Source of the DNA: Terrimonas ferruginea DSM 30193
GTDB lineage: Bacteria; Bacteroidota; Bacteroidia; Chitinophagales; Chitinophagaceae
Direction of reading: 5' to 3'
Assembly: GCF_000425585.1 (NCBI RefSeq)
Contig: NZ_AUDS01000018.1
Location: 62,001-126,000 of the forward strand
Length of the DNA: 64,000 nt
Under the pieces are notes generated by a model, which worked only from the letters and a program-made list of their open reading frames with translations, was not told the origin of the DNA and made no database searches. Position numbers and translations under genes: made by a program. This document shows positions 54,340 through 62,633 of the stretch, piece after piece (the first letter of the stretch is position 1; every line of letters begins with the position of its first letter).

Positions 54340-56784
54340 TTACAATTTGCAGGCCCGGATGATATCGGCAAACACACCGCTGGCAGTTACTGCTGCACCG
54401 GCTCCCGCTCCTTTCACCACCATCGGCTGATCGGTATAACGATCGGTATAAAATAAAACGATGTTGTCTTTTCCATATAAATGATAAAGATCATGTGCCG
54501 GATCGATATGACGGAGGCCGACGGAGGCGCTTCCCTGGTCAAAGCTGGCCACGAACTTCAAAATACAACCTTTGGCCTTTGCCTCTTCATACAACGCGCG
54601 GAAATGCGGTTCTTCTTTTGCCAATGCCTTGTAAAAATCTTCCACGCTTCCCTCATTGCAGGACGCGGGCAGGAAAGAATTGTTGGTGATCTGTTCCATT
54701 TCCATGTTCTCACCGGCTTCGCGTGCGAGGATCATGATCTTGCGCATGACATCCGTGCCGCTGAGATCGAGGCGCGGATCGGGTTCGGTATAGCCTTCGT
54801 CCTGGGCCTGGCGCACCACTTCTGCAAACGGACGGCTGCCGTCGTAGTGATTGAACACAAAATTGAGTGTGCCGCTGAGTACGGCATCGATGCGGCGCAC
54901 ACGGTCGCCGCTGTGCGTAAGATCATTGAGCGTGCCGATGATCGGCAAACCGGCGCCTACATTGGTTTCGAAAAGAAAACGGCTGTTGAATTCTCCGGCG
55001 AGTTCTTTCAGGCGCTGGTAATTTTCATACGCTGAAGATGCCGCGATCTTGTTGCAGGCAACCACGGAAATACTTTTCTGTAATAATTTATCATACACGG
55101 AAGCTACCTTTTCATTGGCCGTTACATCCACAAAGATGGAATTGCGCAGGTTGCGCGCGATGGCTTCGGACACAAACTGATCGATGTCTGCAGGCTGACC
55201 AGCTTCGAGTTCTTCGCGCCATTTACCTAAATCGATTCCTTCTTCTTTTATCAACCGGTGACGGCTGTTGGACAATCCGGCTACACGTACCTGCAGGCGC
55301 AGGCGTTGCGACAAAACAGCGGCCTGCTGCTGCAATTGTCCGATGAGTTTGGCACCAACATTACCGGTGCCCGCGATGAAGAGGTTGACCTGTTTATAAG
55401 TAGTTTCAAAAAACTCTTCGTGTAAAACGTTGATCGCTTTGCGCACGTCGCGTGTGGCGATTACGGCTGAGATATTTTTTTCGGAGGAACCTTGCGCAAT
55501 GGCGCGTACGTTAACGCCGTTGCGCCCCATGGCGCTGAACATGCGACCGCTGATACCGGGGTGGCTCTTCATGCTCTCGCCGACCAATGCCACGATGGAG
55601 AGATCCGATTCAATGAGCAGGGGGTCAACTTTCTGCAAAGCAATTTCGTTGGCAAATACGGCATCAACGGCTTGTTTGGCGCGTGCGGCAGAAGCGGCAT
55701 CCACAGCCACGCAGATCGAATGTTCGGATGAGCTTTGTGTGATCAGGATAACGTTGATCTTTTCGCTGCTCAATGCTTCGAACAGGCGTTTGGAGAACCC
55801 GGGAATTCCCACCATGCCGCTGCCTTCGAGACTCAGCAGGGCAATATTGTTAATGCTGGAAATACCGCGTACGATATCACCGTTGCGTGCCGCCGATGAT
55901 TCGATCAATGTACCGGGATCCTGTGGCGCGAAGGTATTCTTGATCCACACAGGAATGCCTTTGTTCATCACCGGTTGAATGGTTGGCGGGTAAATCACTT
56001 TGGCACCGAAATGCGAAAGCTCCATCGCCTCCTGGTACGTGATGCTGGGGATGATGCGTGCATTGCCGGTAAGACGCGGATCGGCCGTCATCATACCGCT
56101 TACGTCTGTCCATATTTCGAGTACGTCGGCTGCCAATGCCGATGCAAGAATAGCGGCGGTATAATCCGATCCGCCTCTGCCTAATGTAGTAGTGATATTG
56201 TTTTTATCGGCCGCAATAAAACCGGGCAGAATGAACAAACGGGAATAATCGCCGGTGAAGAAGGCTGCGATCTTTGTATTGGTAACAGTGAAATCAACTT
56301 CGGCATGTGTGAAGGCGGAGTTGGTGGTGATGAGTTCACGTGAATCTTTCCACTCCGCTGCGGTTCCCAGCGCGCGGAAAGCTGCGGCAATGATCTGTGA
56401 GGACAACCATTCGCCATAGCTGCCGATGCGGTCGCGGGAGCGCGCGGTCAACTCTCCAAGGAGAAAAATTCCGCTGCAGATATCTTCTATTTCGTTGCAG
56501 CTTTTTTTCACGAGACTGAGCAACTGGCTCTGGCTGGCAACGGGAATGAGTTGTTTGACGGCATCCATGTGCCGTTGTTCGATGGTTACTAATTTCTCCT
56601 TGTATGTTTCATTGCCTTCGGCAGCGAGTGCGGCTGCGTTGAGTAGAAGATCGGTAACACCACCCAGCGCAGACACTACAACAACTGTTGTATCTTTTTG
56701 CGCAGCAGCTTGAACGATAGAAATGACCTTACTGATATTCTCTGCATTGGCTACGGAAGTACCGCCAAATTTTAGGACCTGCAT
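54340..56784 (-). CDS. thrA: Bifunctional aspartate kinase/homoserine dehydrogenase
   Basis: 814 residues, the usual length. The kinase half starts MQVLKFGGTSVANAENI and contains the FIAADKNNITTTLGRGGSDY segment. ACT regulatory domains lie around 310-450 (MVGIPGFSKRLFEALSSEKI, then VRAIAQGSSEKNISAVI), followed by the dehydrogenase half with the NAD(P) motif IAGTGNVGAKLIGQL near 470 and the lysine-containing SGTLNFVFNHYDGSRPFAEV region. It catalyses the first and third steps of threonine synthesis. It is preceded on the minus strand by a Thr/Ile-rich leader peptide, so transcription is likely attenuated by threonine and isoleucine supply. Confidence 0.97.
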   Translation of the reverse strand: MQVLKFGGTSVANAENISKVISIVQAAAQKDTTVVVVSALGGVTDLLLNAAALAAEGNETYKEKLVTIEQRHMDAVKQLIPVASQSQLLSLVKKSCNEIEDICSGIFLLGELTARSRDRIGSYGEWLSSQIIAAAFRALGTAAEWKDSRELITTNSAFTHAEVDFTVTNTKIAAFFTGDYSRLFILPGFIAADKNNITTTLGRGGSDYTAAILASALAADVLEIWTDVSGMMTADPRLTGNARIIPSITYQEAMELSHFGAKVIYPPTIQPVMNKGIPVWIKNTFAPQDPGTLIESSAARNGDIVRGISSINNIALLSLEGSGMVGIPGFSKRLFEALSSEKINVILITQSSSEHSICVAVDAASAARAKQAVDAVFANEIALQKVDPLLIESDLSIVALVGESMKSHPGISGRMFSAMGRNGVNVRAIAQGSSEKNISAVIATRDVRKAINVLHEEFFETTYKQVNLFIAGTGNVGAKLIGQLQQQAAVLSQRLRLQVRVAGLSNSRHRLIKEEGIDLGKWREELEAGQPADIDQFVSEAIARNLRNSIFVDVTANEKVASVYDKLLQKSISVVACNKIAASSAYENYQRLKELAGEFNSRFLFETNVGAGLPIIGTLNDLTHSGDRVRRIDAVLSGTLNFVFNHYDGSRPFAEVVRQAQDEGYTEPDPRLDLSGTDVMRKIMILAREAGENMEMEQITNNSFLPASCNEGSVEDFYKALAKEEPHFRALYEEAKAKGCILKFVASFDQGSASVGLRHIDPAHDLYHLYGKDNIVLFYTDRYTDQPMVVKGAGAGAAVTASGVFADIIRACKL

Positions 56785-56902
56785 GTATGCTTGATATTAA
56801 AGATTGAGCTGAAAAAATGAGTACGTAAAAACGGGCTGTGGGATGAACACCTTTGTCGGTGATTGCAGCAAATTTGCCCCTGGGGTGGTATGAACAAGTA
56901 CA

Positions 56903-56918
56903 ATCCGCGTTAGCGGAT
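56903..56918 (-). promoter_or_regulatory. Stem-loop at the end of the thr leader ORF, candidate attenuator element
   Basis: ATCCGC and GCGGAT form a 6-bp stem around a four-base loop that contains the leader stop codon. Moderately T-rich sequence follows on the minus strand (TTGTACTTGTTC). A strong T-run terminator was not found before thrA. Confidence 0.45.
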
Positions 56919-57014
56919 CGTAATAATTGTTGTTGTTGTAATAGTGCCGGTAGCAACAATAGCAGCCGGGAGAGCTGCTATTGAGAAAATGATATGTTGA
57001 TTGTTGCGTACCAC
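56910..57014 (-). CDS. thrL: thr operon leader peptide
   Basis: 34 codons from GTG at 57014 to TAA at 56910, too short for the usual gene lists. The C-terminal part reads IVATGTITTTTIITIR: among the last 13 codons before the stop there are six Thr and five Ile codons, the hallmark of ribosome-mediated attenuation leaders of thr operons in enterobacteria. It lies 125 bp before thrA on the same strand. A promoter-like TTG-N19-TATCTTG lies just before it, and hairpins at 56958-56982 and 56903-56918 lie within and at the end. No ATG exists in frame before the Thr/Ile run; TTG at 57035 is the other start and would overlap the promoter. Confidence 0.75.
   Translation of the reverse strand: MVRNNQHIIFSIAALPAAIVATGTITTTTIITIR
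56958..56982 (-). promoter_or_regulatory. Stem-loop inside the thr leader ORF
   Basis: AATAGCAGC and GCTGCTATT form a perfect 9-bp stem with a 7-base loop, immediately before the Thr/Ile codon run. A ribosome stalled there would leave this stem to form or melt, so it is a candidate pause or anti-terminator element. Confidence 0.5.
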
Positions 57015-57032
57015 TATTGTATTAACGTGGTA

Positions 57033-57061
57033 CAAGATACAAGCTAAAGTTTAATAAACAA
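57033..57061 (-). promoter_or_regulatory. Candidate promoter of the thr operon
   Basis: On the minus strand TTG (57061-57059), 19 bases, then TATCTTG (57039-57033), one T shorter than TAnnTTTG. It lies in the gap between the murQ stop codon and the leader peptide. Confidence 0.4.
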
Positions 57062-57065
57062 CAGC

Positions 57066-57878
57066 TCAGGCAAAAGATTCTGCTGCTTTTTTTACGCTTC
57101 CGTATTTTAATAACAATGCTTTGGCTTCTTCGTAATCTTCGAGCTGAATTCTTTCCATCAGCATGCGTGTGCCTCTGTCAACCAACTTATCGTTCGTTAG
57201 TTGCATGTTCACCATTTTATTGTCTTCTACTCTGCCGAGTTGTATCATGGCCGATGTAGAGATCATATTTAATACGAGTTTTTGTGCGGTGCCGCTTTTC
57301 ATGCGTGTGCTGCCTGTAACAAATTCGGGGCCCACTACTACTTCTATCGGAAAGTCGGCTGCTGCGCTGATGGGTGTATCGGGGTTGCAGGAAATACTTC
57401 CCGTAACGATGCCGCGTTTGCGGCATTCGTCTAATGCGCCGATAACGTAAGGTGTGGCGCCGCTTGCGGCGATACCGATTACCACATCTTTTTCATTGAT
57501 GCCATGCACGTCGAGGTCTTTCCATCCCTGTTCGCGGTCGTCTTCTGCAAATTCAACGGCGGTCGTGATCGCTTTTTCGCCGCCGGCGATAACGGCCACC
57601 ACAAGTCCGTAAGGAACGCCGTAAGTGGGAGGACATTCACTTGCGTCTACAACAGCGAGACGTCCGCTGGTGCCGGCGCCGATATAAAAAAGGCGGCCGC
57701 CCATCAGCATTTTATCACTGACAACTTCAACTAATTTTTCAATCTGGGGAATGGCTTTCGCTACGGCCTGTGGCACTACCTGGTCTTCTTTATTGATGTT
57801 GGTAAGCAGCGAAGCGATCGACATTTTTTCGAGATGGCGGTATTGGCTGGGCTGTTCTGTAATTTTTTCAAATGCCAT
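57066..57878 (-). CDS. murQ: N-acetylmuramic acid 6-phosphate etherase
   Basis: 270 residues. SIS-type sugar-phosphate fold with RLFYIGAGTSGRLAVVDASE near residue 62 and IGIAASGATPYVIGALDECR. The C-terminal segment GPEFVTGSTRMKSGTAQKLV is typical of MurQ. It cleaves MurNAc-6-P to GlcNAc-6-P and lactate in peptidoglycan recycling. The kinase gene 18 bp upstream supplies the same pathway. Confidence 0.95.
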   Translation of the reverse strand: MAFEKITEQPSQYRHLEKMSIASLLTNINKEDQVVPQAVAKAIPQIEKLVEVVSDKMLMGGRLFYIGAGTSGRLAVVDASECPPTYGVPYGLVVAVIAGGEKAITTAVEFAEDDREQGWKDLDVHGINEKDVVIGIAASGATPYVIGALDECRKRGIVTGSISCNPDTPISAAADFPIEVVVGPEFVTGSTRMKSGTAQKLVLNMISTSAMIQLGRVEDNKMVNMQLTNDKLVDRGTRMLMERIQLEDYEEAKALLLKYGSVKKAAESFA

Positions 57879-57896
57879 AAATGATCCAAGTTCTGT

Positions 57897-58739
57897 TTAA
57901 CGGTGATAAGCAATAAGGCCGCTCATGGGTTTCTGCAATACTTTTCCCAATTCGAATTCATAGCTCTGGCAAAGCTGGGCCAGCACATCGCGGAATCCGT
58001 AAGCGACACTGCCCGCGAAGTTCACAGGAAGTTTCCATGTTTCGCGGTATTTACACAAATGTGTGAAGAAAAAGTCATTAAGCCCGTCTTCGATGATATT
58101 TTCTATCATATAATGACCGCGGTTTTCTGCAAGGAAGTAAGTAAATCCTGCCAGATAACGGTTCGGTAAGGGCTTTTTATAAACGTTTTCGAGTATTTCC
58201 GTGGCATTGGTCATGTACGTGAGGTCAAACCTGCCGCGTAATTCATCGTCAAATGTGCCGTATAAATAATATTGCAGGACTTTGCGGCCTAAATAAGCTC
58301 CACTGCCCTCATCTCCCAGCACATATCCGAGTCCGGGACTGTTGCGCATGATCTTTTTGCCATTATAATAACAGGAGTTGGAGCCGGTGCCCAGGATGCA
58401 GGCGATACCTTTATCCGGTCCGCACAGCGCACGGGCAGCGGCCATCAGGTCGTGCGTTACTTCCATGTAAGCGTCCGGGAATACATGTTTTAATGCCTTT
58501 TTAATCAGTTTTACATTGTCAGGATTGGCGCAACCCGTACCATAATAATAGATCTCGTCTACCTGTACATTTTTGAGTTTAGGGGACAGTTCCTTCAGCA
58601 GGAGGTCACGGATCTGCTCGGTATTGAGAAAGTAGGGACTGATTCCCTGGGTATTGATCGTTTTAACTTTCCCCCCGTTCACAAGGCTCCATTCTGCTTT
58701 TGTGGCTCCGCTGTCGGCTATGAGTTTTATGGAAGACAT
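57897..58739 (-). CDS. BadF/BadG-type N-acetylglucosamine kinase
   Basis: 280 residues, ASKHA fold. IADSGATKAEWSLV is the phosphate-1 loop, ILGTGSNSCYYNGKKI the phosphate-2 loop, and GYVLGDEGSGAYLGRKVL the adenosine/sugar region. The class phosphorylates N-acetylglucosamine or a related amino sugar. With murQ 18 bp downstream it forms an operon for cell-wall amino-sugar recovery. The substrate is inferred from context. Confidence 0.85.
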   Translation of the reverse strand: MSSIKLIADSGATKAEWSLVNGGKVKTINTQGISPYFLNTEQIRDLLLKELSPKLKNVQVDEIYYYGTGCANPDNVKLIKKALKHVFPDAYMEVTHDLMAAARALCGPDKGIACILGTGSNSCYYNGKKIMRNSPGLGYVLGDEGSGAYLGRKVLQYYLYGTFDDELRGRFDLTYMTNATEILENVYKKPLPNRYLAGFTYFLAENRGHYMIENIIEDGLNDFFFTHLCKYRETWKLPVNFAGSVAYGFRDVLAQLCQSYEFELGKVLQKPMSGLIAYHR

Positions 58740-58850
58740 TTATAGATATTGTCGTTAGTAATGAAAGGTTTGCAATGATAAAACACAAACGAGGAACTGC
58801 AAACTATAAACTTTTATATATTTTGCGACAAATTTCAGTAAAGTTAGACG
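58740..58850. other. Divergent promoter region of the GlcNAc kinase and CtpA-type protease
   Basis: AT-rich 111-bp gap between divergent starts. TATATTTTG at about 58818-58826 has one base too many between TA and TTTG; no box is confidently assigned. Confidence 0.5.
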
Positions 58851-60440
58851 ATGGGAACTAAAAAATTGCAGGTTTGGCTGCCTCTTCTGTTTGCGGTGGT
58901 CATGATTCTGGGGATGTTTTTCGGATACAGACTGGGCAACAAAGGCAGTTCGAACGGCTTCTTTAAAACAGATAAACACACTTCCCTCCAGGAAGCGTTG
59001 GATCTGATCCGTTCCCGCTATGTTGACTCCGTTAATCTCGATTCCATTCAATCCGGCGCTATTCAGGATATGATGTCTGAACTGGATCCGCATTCGGTAT
59101 ACCTTCCGCCTGTTGAGCTCAAAGCCGCTAATGAAGACCTGGCCGGCAACTTCGAAGGCATCGGTGTGCAGTTCAATATATTCAGTGATACCGTCAATGT
59201 ATTATATGTAATGCCTGGTGGTCCGAGTGAAAAAGCAGGACTGGAGATCGGCGACAAACTATTGCGCGTGGACGATTCATTGCTGACCGGACGTGGTATC
59301 ACCAGTGAAAAAATCCGTCAGCTGATCCGCGGACGCAGCGGATCAAAAGTGATCCTCGATATCCTCCGCGGTACACAACGACTGAAAAAAGAAGTAACCC
59401 GCGGCAGCATTCCCGTGCCATCGCTCGAAGCCTATTACATGGTGGATGCCACGACGGGTTACATGAAACTGACGAAGTTTACCGAAACCTCTTATGAAGA
59501 ATTTATGCCGGCGCTCGAACAACTGAAGAAAGAAGGTATGACGAGCCTGATCTTCGATCTGCGTGGCAACACGGGCGGATATATGAATGAAGCGGTGGAA
59601 ATGGCCGATGAATTTTTAAGTGGTGATAAATTGATCGTGTATACACAAGGCGCCAATAATCCGAAACGTGAATACAAAGCCCGTCGTCCGGGTTTATTTG
59701 AAACCGGCAAGCTGGTGGTATTGGTAGATGAAACCTCGGCCAGTGCCAGTGAAGTACTCGCGGGTGCGCTGCAGGATTGGGACAGGGCAACGATCGTTGG
59801 CAGACGTACATTTGGCAAGGGACTGGTGCAGGAACAATATCCCCTGAGCAACGGAGCGGCGCTTCGCCTTACGGTGGCACGTTATTATACACCACTTGGC
59901 CGCAGCATCCAGCGCCCGTATGATCATGGCAAAAAAGATTATATGGATGAGGTATGGAAACGCTATTCAAATGGCGAGATGTTCTCTGCCGACTCCAACA
60001 AGATCAACCACGGTCCGCAGTACCGCACACCGGGCGGAAAGATCGTGTATGGCGGTGGCGGGATCATGCCGAATGAATTTGTGGCATTGGATACGGCCAC
60101 TTATCCCGCACGCATCAACAATATCTTTATCAGCGGAAGATTTGAAAGCTTCGTGTATCAATATTACCTCGCGCATAAAAACATTCTCGACGGTTATAAA
60201 AATGCGGGACAATATATCCGTGAATTCAATCAACTGGATAATATGTGGTCGCAGTTCACGACTTATATGGCAAAGGATTCTGTGCAGGCCTCGCAATTGA
60301 ATGCGCGTCAGCAGGAAAGTCTGCGTTTTCGCCTGGAAGCAAACCTGGCACGGTTCAGATGGCGTACAAGTGGTTATTACCAGGTGATGAATAATGAAGA
60401 TGTGGCGTTTCGTAAAGCGTTGGAGCTGGTGAAGAAGTAA
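58851..60440 (+). CDS. Carboxy-terminal processing protease, S41 family
   Basis: 529 residues. An N-terminal membrane anchor (about residues 8-26) is followed by a PDZ domain (about 95-170, GIGVQFNIFSDTVNVLYVMP, GPSEKAGLEIGDKLLRVDDS) and the protease core. The Ser nucleophile lies in VDETSASASEVLAGALQ and the general base Lys323 in RTFGKG, with FDLRGNTGGYMNEAVEMADE as the other hallmark. The C-terminal 150 residues form the family's extension. It degrades or trims envelope proteins from the C-terminus. It is a different S41 subfamily from the protein at 1729. Confidence 0.95.
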   Translation: MGTKKLQVWLPLLFAVVMILGMFFGYRLGNKGSSNGFFKTDKHTSLQEALDLIRSRYVDSVNLDSIQSGAIQDMMSELDPHSVYLPPVELKAANEDLAGNFEGIGVQFNIFSDTVNVLYVMPGGPSEKAGLEIGDKLLRVDDSLLTGRGITSEKIRQLIRGRSGSKVILDILRGTQRLKKEVTRGSIPVPSLEAYYMVDATTGYMKLTKFTETSYEEFMPALEQLKKEGMTSLIFDLRGNTGGYMNEAVEMADEFLSGDKLIVYTQGANNPKREYKARRPGLFETGKLVVLVDETSASASEVLAGALQDWDRATIVGRRTFGKGLVQEQYPLSNGAALRLTVARYYTPLGRSIQRPYDHGKKDYMDEVWKRYSNGEMFSADSNKINHGPQYRTPGGKIVYGGGGIMPNEFVALDTATYPARINNIFISGRFESFVYQYYLAHKNILDGYKNAGQYIREFNQLDNMWSQFTTYMAKDSVQASQLNARQQESLRFRLEANLARFRWRTSGYYQVMNNEDVAFRKALELVKK

Positions 60441-60590
60441 TAAGTTTTAAGTGCTAAGTTATAAGTGAAACAGCCGGTGTAAGGTATAAGGTGTAAGGTG
60501 TAAGGTATAAAGTTTGAGGCCGGTATTTTCGAGCCTACTATCTTTTCATTGACGATTGACCATTCACCATTCACGTACTCACCTATTGAC
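60441..60590. repeat. Intergenic repeats after the protease gene
   Basis: TAATAAGTTTTAAGTGCTAA-type sequence (60437-60470), then GTGTAAGGTATAAGGTGTAA-type repeats (60477-60510), then the 29-bp dispersed repeat beginning CATTGACGATTGACC (60547-60575), identical to the inverse of 41596-41624. Confidence 0.8.
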
Positions 60591-60630
60591 AAAAGCCCGG
60601 CCAATGCAGATGCAATGACCGGGCTTTTTT
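60591..60630. terminator. Bidirectional terminator between the protease and DUF6249 genes
   Basis: AAAAGCCCGG and CCGGGCTTTT form a 10-bp stem around an 18-base loop, with T runs on both strands. It lies between convergent genes. Confidence 0.8.
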
Positions 60631-60681
60631 ACTTTTGAATTGTACCTGTGCGGAAGCGCTCCGTCTTAACTCATCCCTAAG

Positions 60682-61122
60682 TTAAAGAACTTCCGAAGCG
60701 TCTTCCACACGGGTTTGGGGGTATAATGCCTGTTCTTTTTCATACATTTTATCCCACCATTTCTTTTCCAGGAAATACGATACAACGAGGCCCAGGCCAC
60801 CGCAGACAGCTATAAGGGCGAAATAGATGGCAACATTTGCATCTCTGTCCACATAACGTCTACCGTTAAATTCATTGTATTGCTGTGGCAAAATATGGCG
60901 GTCGAGCAGAAAAGCCAGGAACAACCCAAGCCCTGCGCCGATCAGCAACATCGCCCAGCGCATATTTCTGTAAGGAGTCGGGCGCTCTATCCGCAAGCGG
61001 GGATTCATTCCTTTTTCGATCATGGCGAGGTTTTGACGTGTTTTAAGGTAAAAGATTCCAAAAATGGTGGCAAAAGCACCAACAAACATACACATGAGTA
61101 CTATTGCTGCTCCGGGATTCAT
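60682..61122 (-). CDS. DUF6249-like small membrane protein
   Basis: 146 residues with three hydrophobic segments (about 5-25, 55-72, 95-115). NLAMIEKGMNPRL near residue 31 matches the MIEKGM motif that marks the DUF6249 family. The C-terminal 30 residues are charged and cytoplasmic. Function unknown. It is convergent with the protease and divergent from the sigma-factor gene. In related genomes such genes are often near ECF sigma factors, which fits its position, but I have no search to confirm it. Confidence 0.75.
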   Translation of the reverse strand: MNPGAAIVLMCMFVGAFATIFGIFYLKTRQNLAMIEKGMNPRLRIERPTPYRNMRWAMLLIGAGLGLFLAFLLDRHILPQQYNEFNGRRYVDRDANVAIYFALIAVCGGLGLVVSYFLEKKWWDKMYEKEQALYPQTRVEDASEVL

Positions 61123-61440
61123 ATCTTATCGTTTAAAAGTGATTGTTTAGAGGTAAGACTACGCGGGTTTTCGTGTGGTTACACGAAAACAATTAAAAAT
61201 TCAAAAAGTAAAAAGTCAAAACAGCCGGTTTTAAGTAATAAGTAATAAGTCATAAGTGATAACAGGAGCCTAATATCCTATTTACCATTCACTTATTGCT
61301 TTATTGCCTGCTCATGCGCATTTCTTATTTTCACTTTCAATTCGGAAGCTTCAGCATCAAATCACCAAATTTTCAAATTATCAAATTTTCAAATTATTTC
61401 TCTGTAACCATAATTTATCAACCCGCGTCTAAATCCGCAG
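61123..61440. other. 318-bp intergenic region with repeats, before the sigma-factor gene
   Basis: Contains GTTACACGAAAAC around 61178, AAAAATTCAAAAAGTAAAAAGTCA-type simple sequence (61194-61219), a TAAGTAATAAGTAATAAGTC stretch (61232-61258), and CAAATTTTCAAATTATCAAATTTTC-type repeats (61361-61399). No gene is seen. Confidence 0.8.
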
Positions 61441-62025
61441 ATGTCTACAGGTGTGAATGATAACGAGTTGATTGCCCGTGTAAAGGCGGGCGACCAACAG
61501 GCTTATGCGGTAATTGTTCAACATTACCAGGGTTATGTTTTTACCCTGGTGCTCCGCTACGTGCCCAATCGTGAAGATGCCGAAGAAGTAGCACAGGATG
61601 TTTTTATCAAGGCCTACCGCTCACTCGCCGATTTCCGCGGCGAGGCCCGCTTCAGCACCTGGCTCTACACGATTGCGCGCACGACCTGCCTGAGTTTTTT
61701 GCGGCGCAAACAACAACCGGTTCATTCACTCGATCAACCGGGCATACAGGAAGCCGCTTCGCAATTAAGCACCACCGGCATACCCGGCATCGAAATAAAA
61801 ACAAAGAACGAACTGCTCCGGCGCGCTTATGGCTTGCTGAACACAGACGATTCAACCATACTTACGTTGTACTACCAGGCAGAACAAAGCCTTGACGAAA
61901 TTGGTCGTATCTTAGGGATAGAACCCAATGCTGCCAAAGTGAGGCTACACCGCGCACGAACGCGATTGAAAGAAAAAATGGTGCAACATTTTCCGCGAGA
62001 GATAAAAGATTTATCCTCATTTTAA
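61441..62025 (+). CDS. ECF RNA polymerase sigma factor
   Basis: 194 residues. Sigma-2 region: NELIARVKAGDQQAYAVIVQ, NREDAEEVAQDVFIKAYRSL and FRGEARFSTWLYTIARTTCL. Sigma-4 helix-turn-helix: TLYYQAEQSLDEIGRILGIE, then AAKVRLHRARTRLKEKM. It starts an operon with a two-TM protein 11 bp downstream that resembles an anti-sigma factor. It is probably released by an envelope signal. The promoter it reads cannot be told from this window. Confidence 0.92.
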   Translation: MSTGVNDNELIARVKAGDQQAYAVIVQHYQGYVFTLVLRYVPNREDAEEVAQDVFIKAYRSLADFRGEARFSTWLYTIARTTCLSFLRRKQQPVHSLDQPGIQEAASQLSTTGIPGIEIKTKNELLRRAYGLLNTDDSTILTLYYQAEQSLDEIGRILGIEPNAAKVRLHRARTRLKEKMVQHFPREIKDLSSF

Positions 62026-62036
62026 ATTAACGAGCG

Positions 62037-62558
62037 ATGGATATGAAGGAAAATATTGAATTACGCATCTGGAATTTTGTCGAGGGCACTTGTTCCCACG
62101 ATGAAAAAGCAGCCGTGCAACAACACCTGGACACCGATCCGGAATGGCAGCGTATATTCCTTGAGGTAAAGGAAATGCAGCAGTTGCTTGCGCAGGAACC
62201 GGAACTTCCCTCCCTGCGTTTTACTAAAAATGTGATGGAAGAAATCACCCGGCAGCAAATTGCGCCGGCCGCGCAGTCCTATATAAATAAACGGATCATC
62301 TGGGCCATCGGTATATTCCTGGGTACCATCATCGCCGCTACGCTTGCTTACGGGTTCGGACAAATGAACTGGAAAGACAATTCAGCACCTGTTAAAGAGT
62401 TTAAACCCCTCGCCAAACTCGACAATATCGATATCAGCAATATCTTCAGTGACAACCTGGTGAATGGTTTCCTGTTGCTGAACATCATTCTGGGTCTCTT
62501 TTTCCTTGACCGCTTCCTGGCCAATAAAAGAAGGAAACATCAATCGGGTGGCTTCTGA
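62037..62558 (+). CDS. Anti-sigma-factor-like two-TM protein
   Basis: 173 residues. The N-terminal 80 residues resemble a zinc-free anti-sigma domain: RIWNFVEGTCSHDEKAAVQQ and QHLDTDPEWQRIFLEVKEMQ, with one Cys and one His rather than the full HxxxCxxC ZAS motif. Two hydrophobic segments follow (about 83-105 and 140-158). It lies 11 bp after the ECF sigma gene, so it most likely holds the sigma factor at the membrane. A Met two codons in is an alternative start. Confidence 0.78.
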   Translation: MDMKENIELRIWNFVEGTCSHDEKAAVQQHLDTDPEWQRIFLEVKEMQQLLAQEPELPSLRFTKNVMEEITRQQIAPAAQSYINKRIIWAIGIFLGTIIAATLAYGFGQMNWKDNSAPVKEFKPLAKLDNIDISNIFSDNLVNGFLLLNIILGLFFLDRFLANKRRKHQSGGF

Positions 62559-62604
62559 TTATCACACTTTCAAATCTTCAAATTACCAAATTAGCCCAAA
62601 AACT

Positions 62605-62612
62605 TACCTTTG
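62605..62612 (+). promoter_or_regulatory. Candidate -7 box of the cystathionine beta-synthase-like gene
   Basis: TACCTTTG matches TAnnTTTG exactly, 21 bases before the ATG. No TTTG is found at 19-20 bases upstream. Confidence 0.45.
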
Positions 62613-62633
62613 CCCCGGCCAAAAGCCTAAGCA

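Noticed and set aside
56729-56959. 76-codon minus-strand open frame across the thrA start
   Set aside because: It overlaps thrA out of frame and has no Thr/Ile run; the leader at 56910-57014 is the convincing short ORF.
60630-60637. TACTTTTG promoter box after the protease terminator
   Set aside because: No plus-strand gene follows within a reasonable distance; the downstream gene is on the minus strand.
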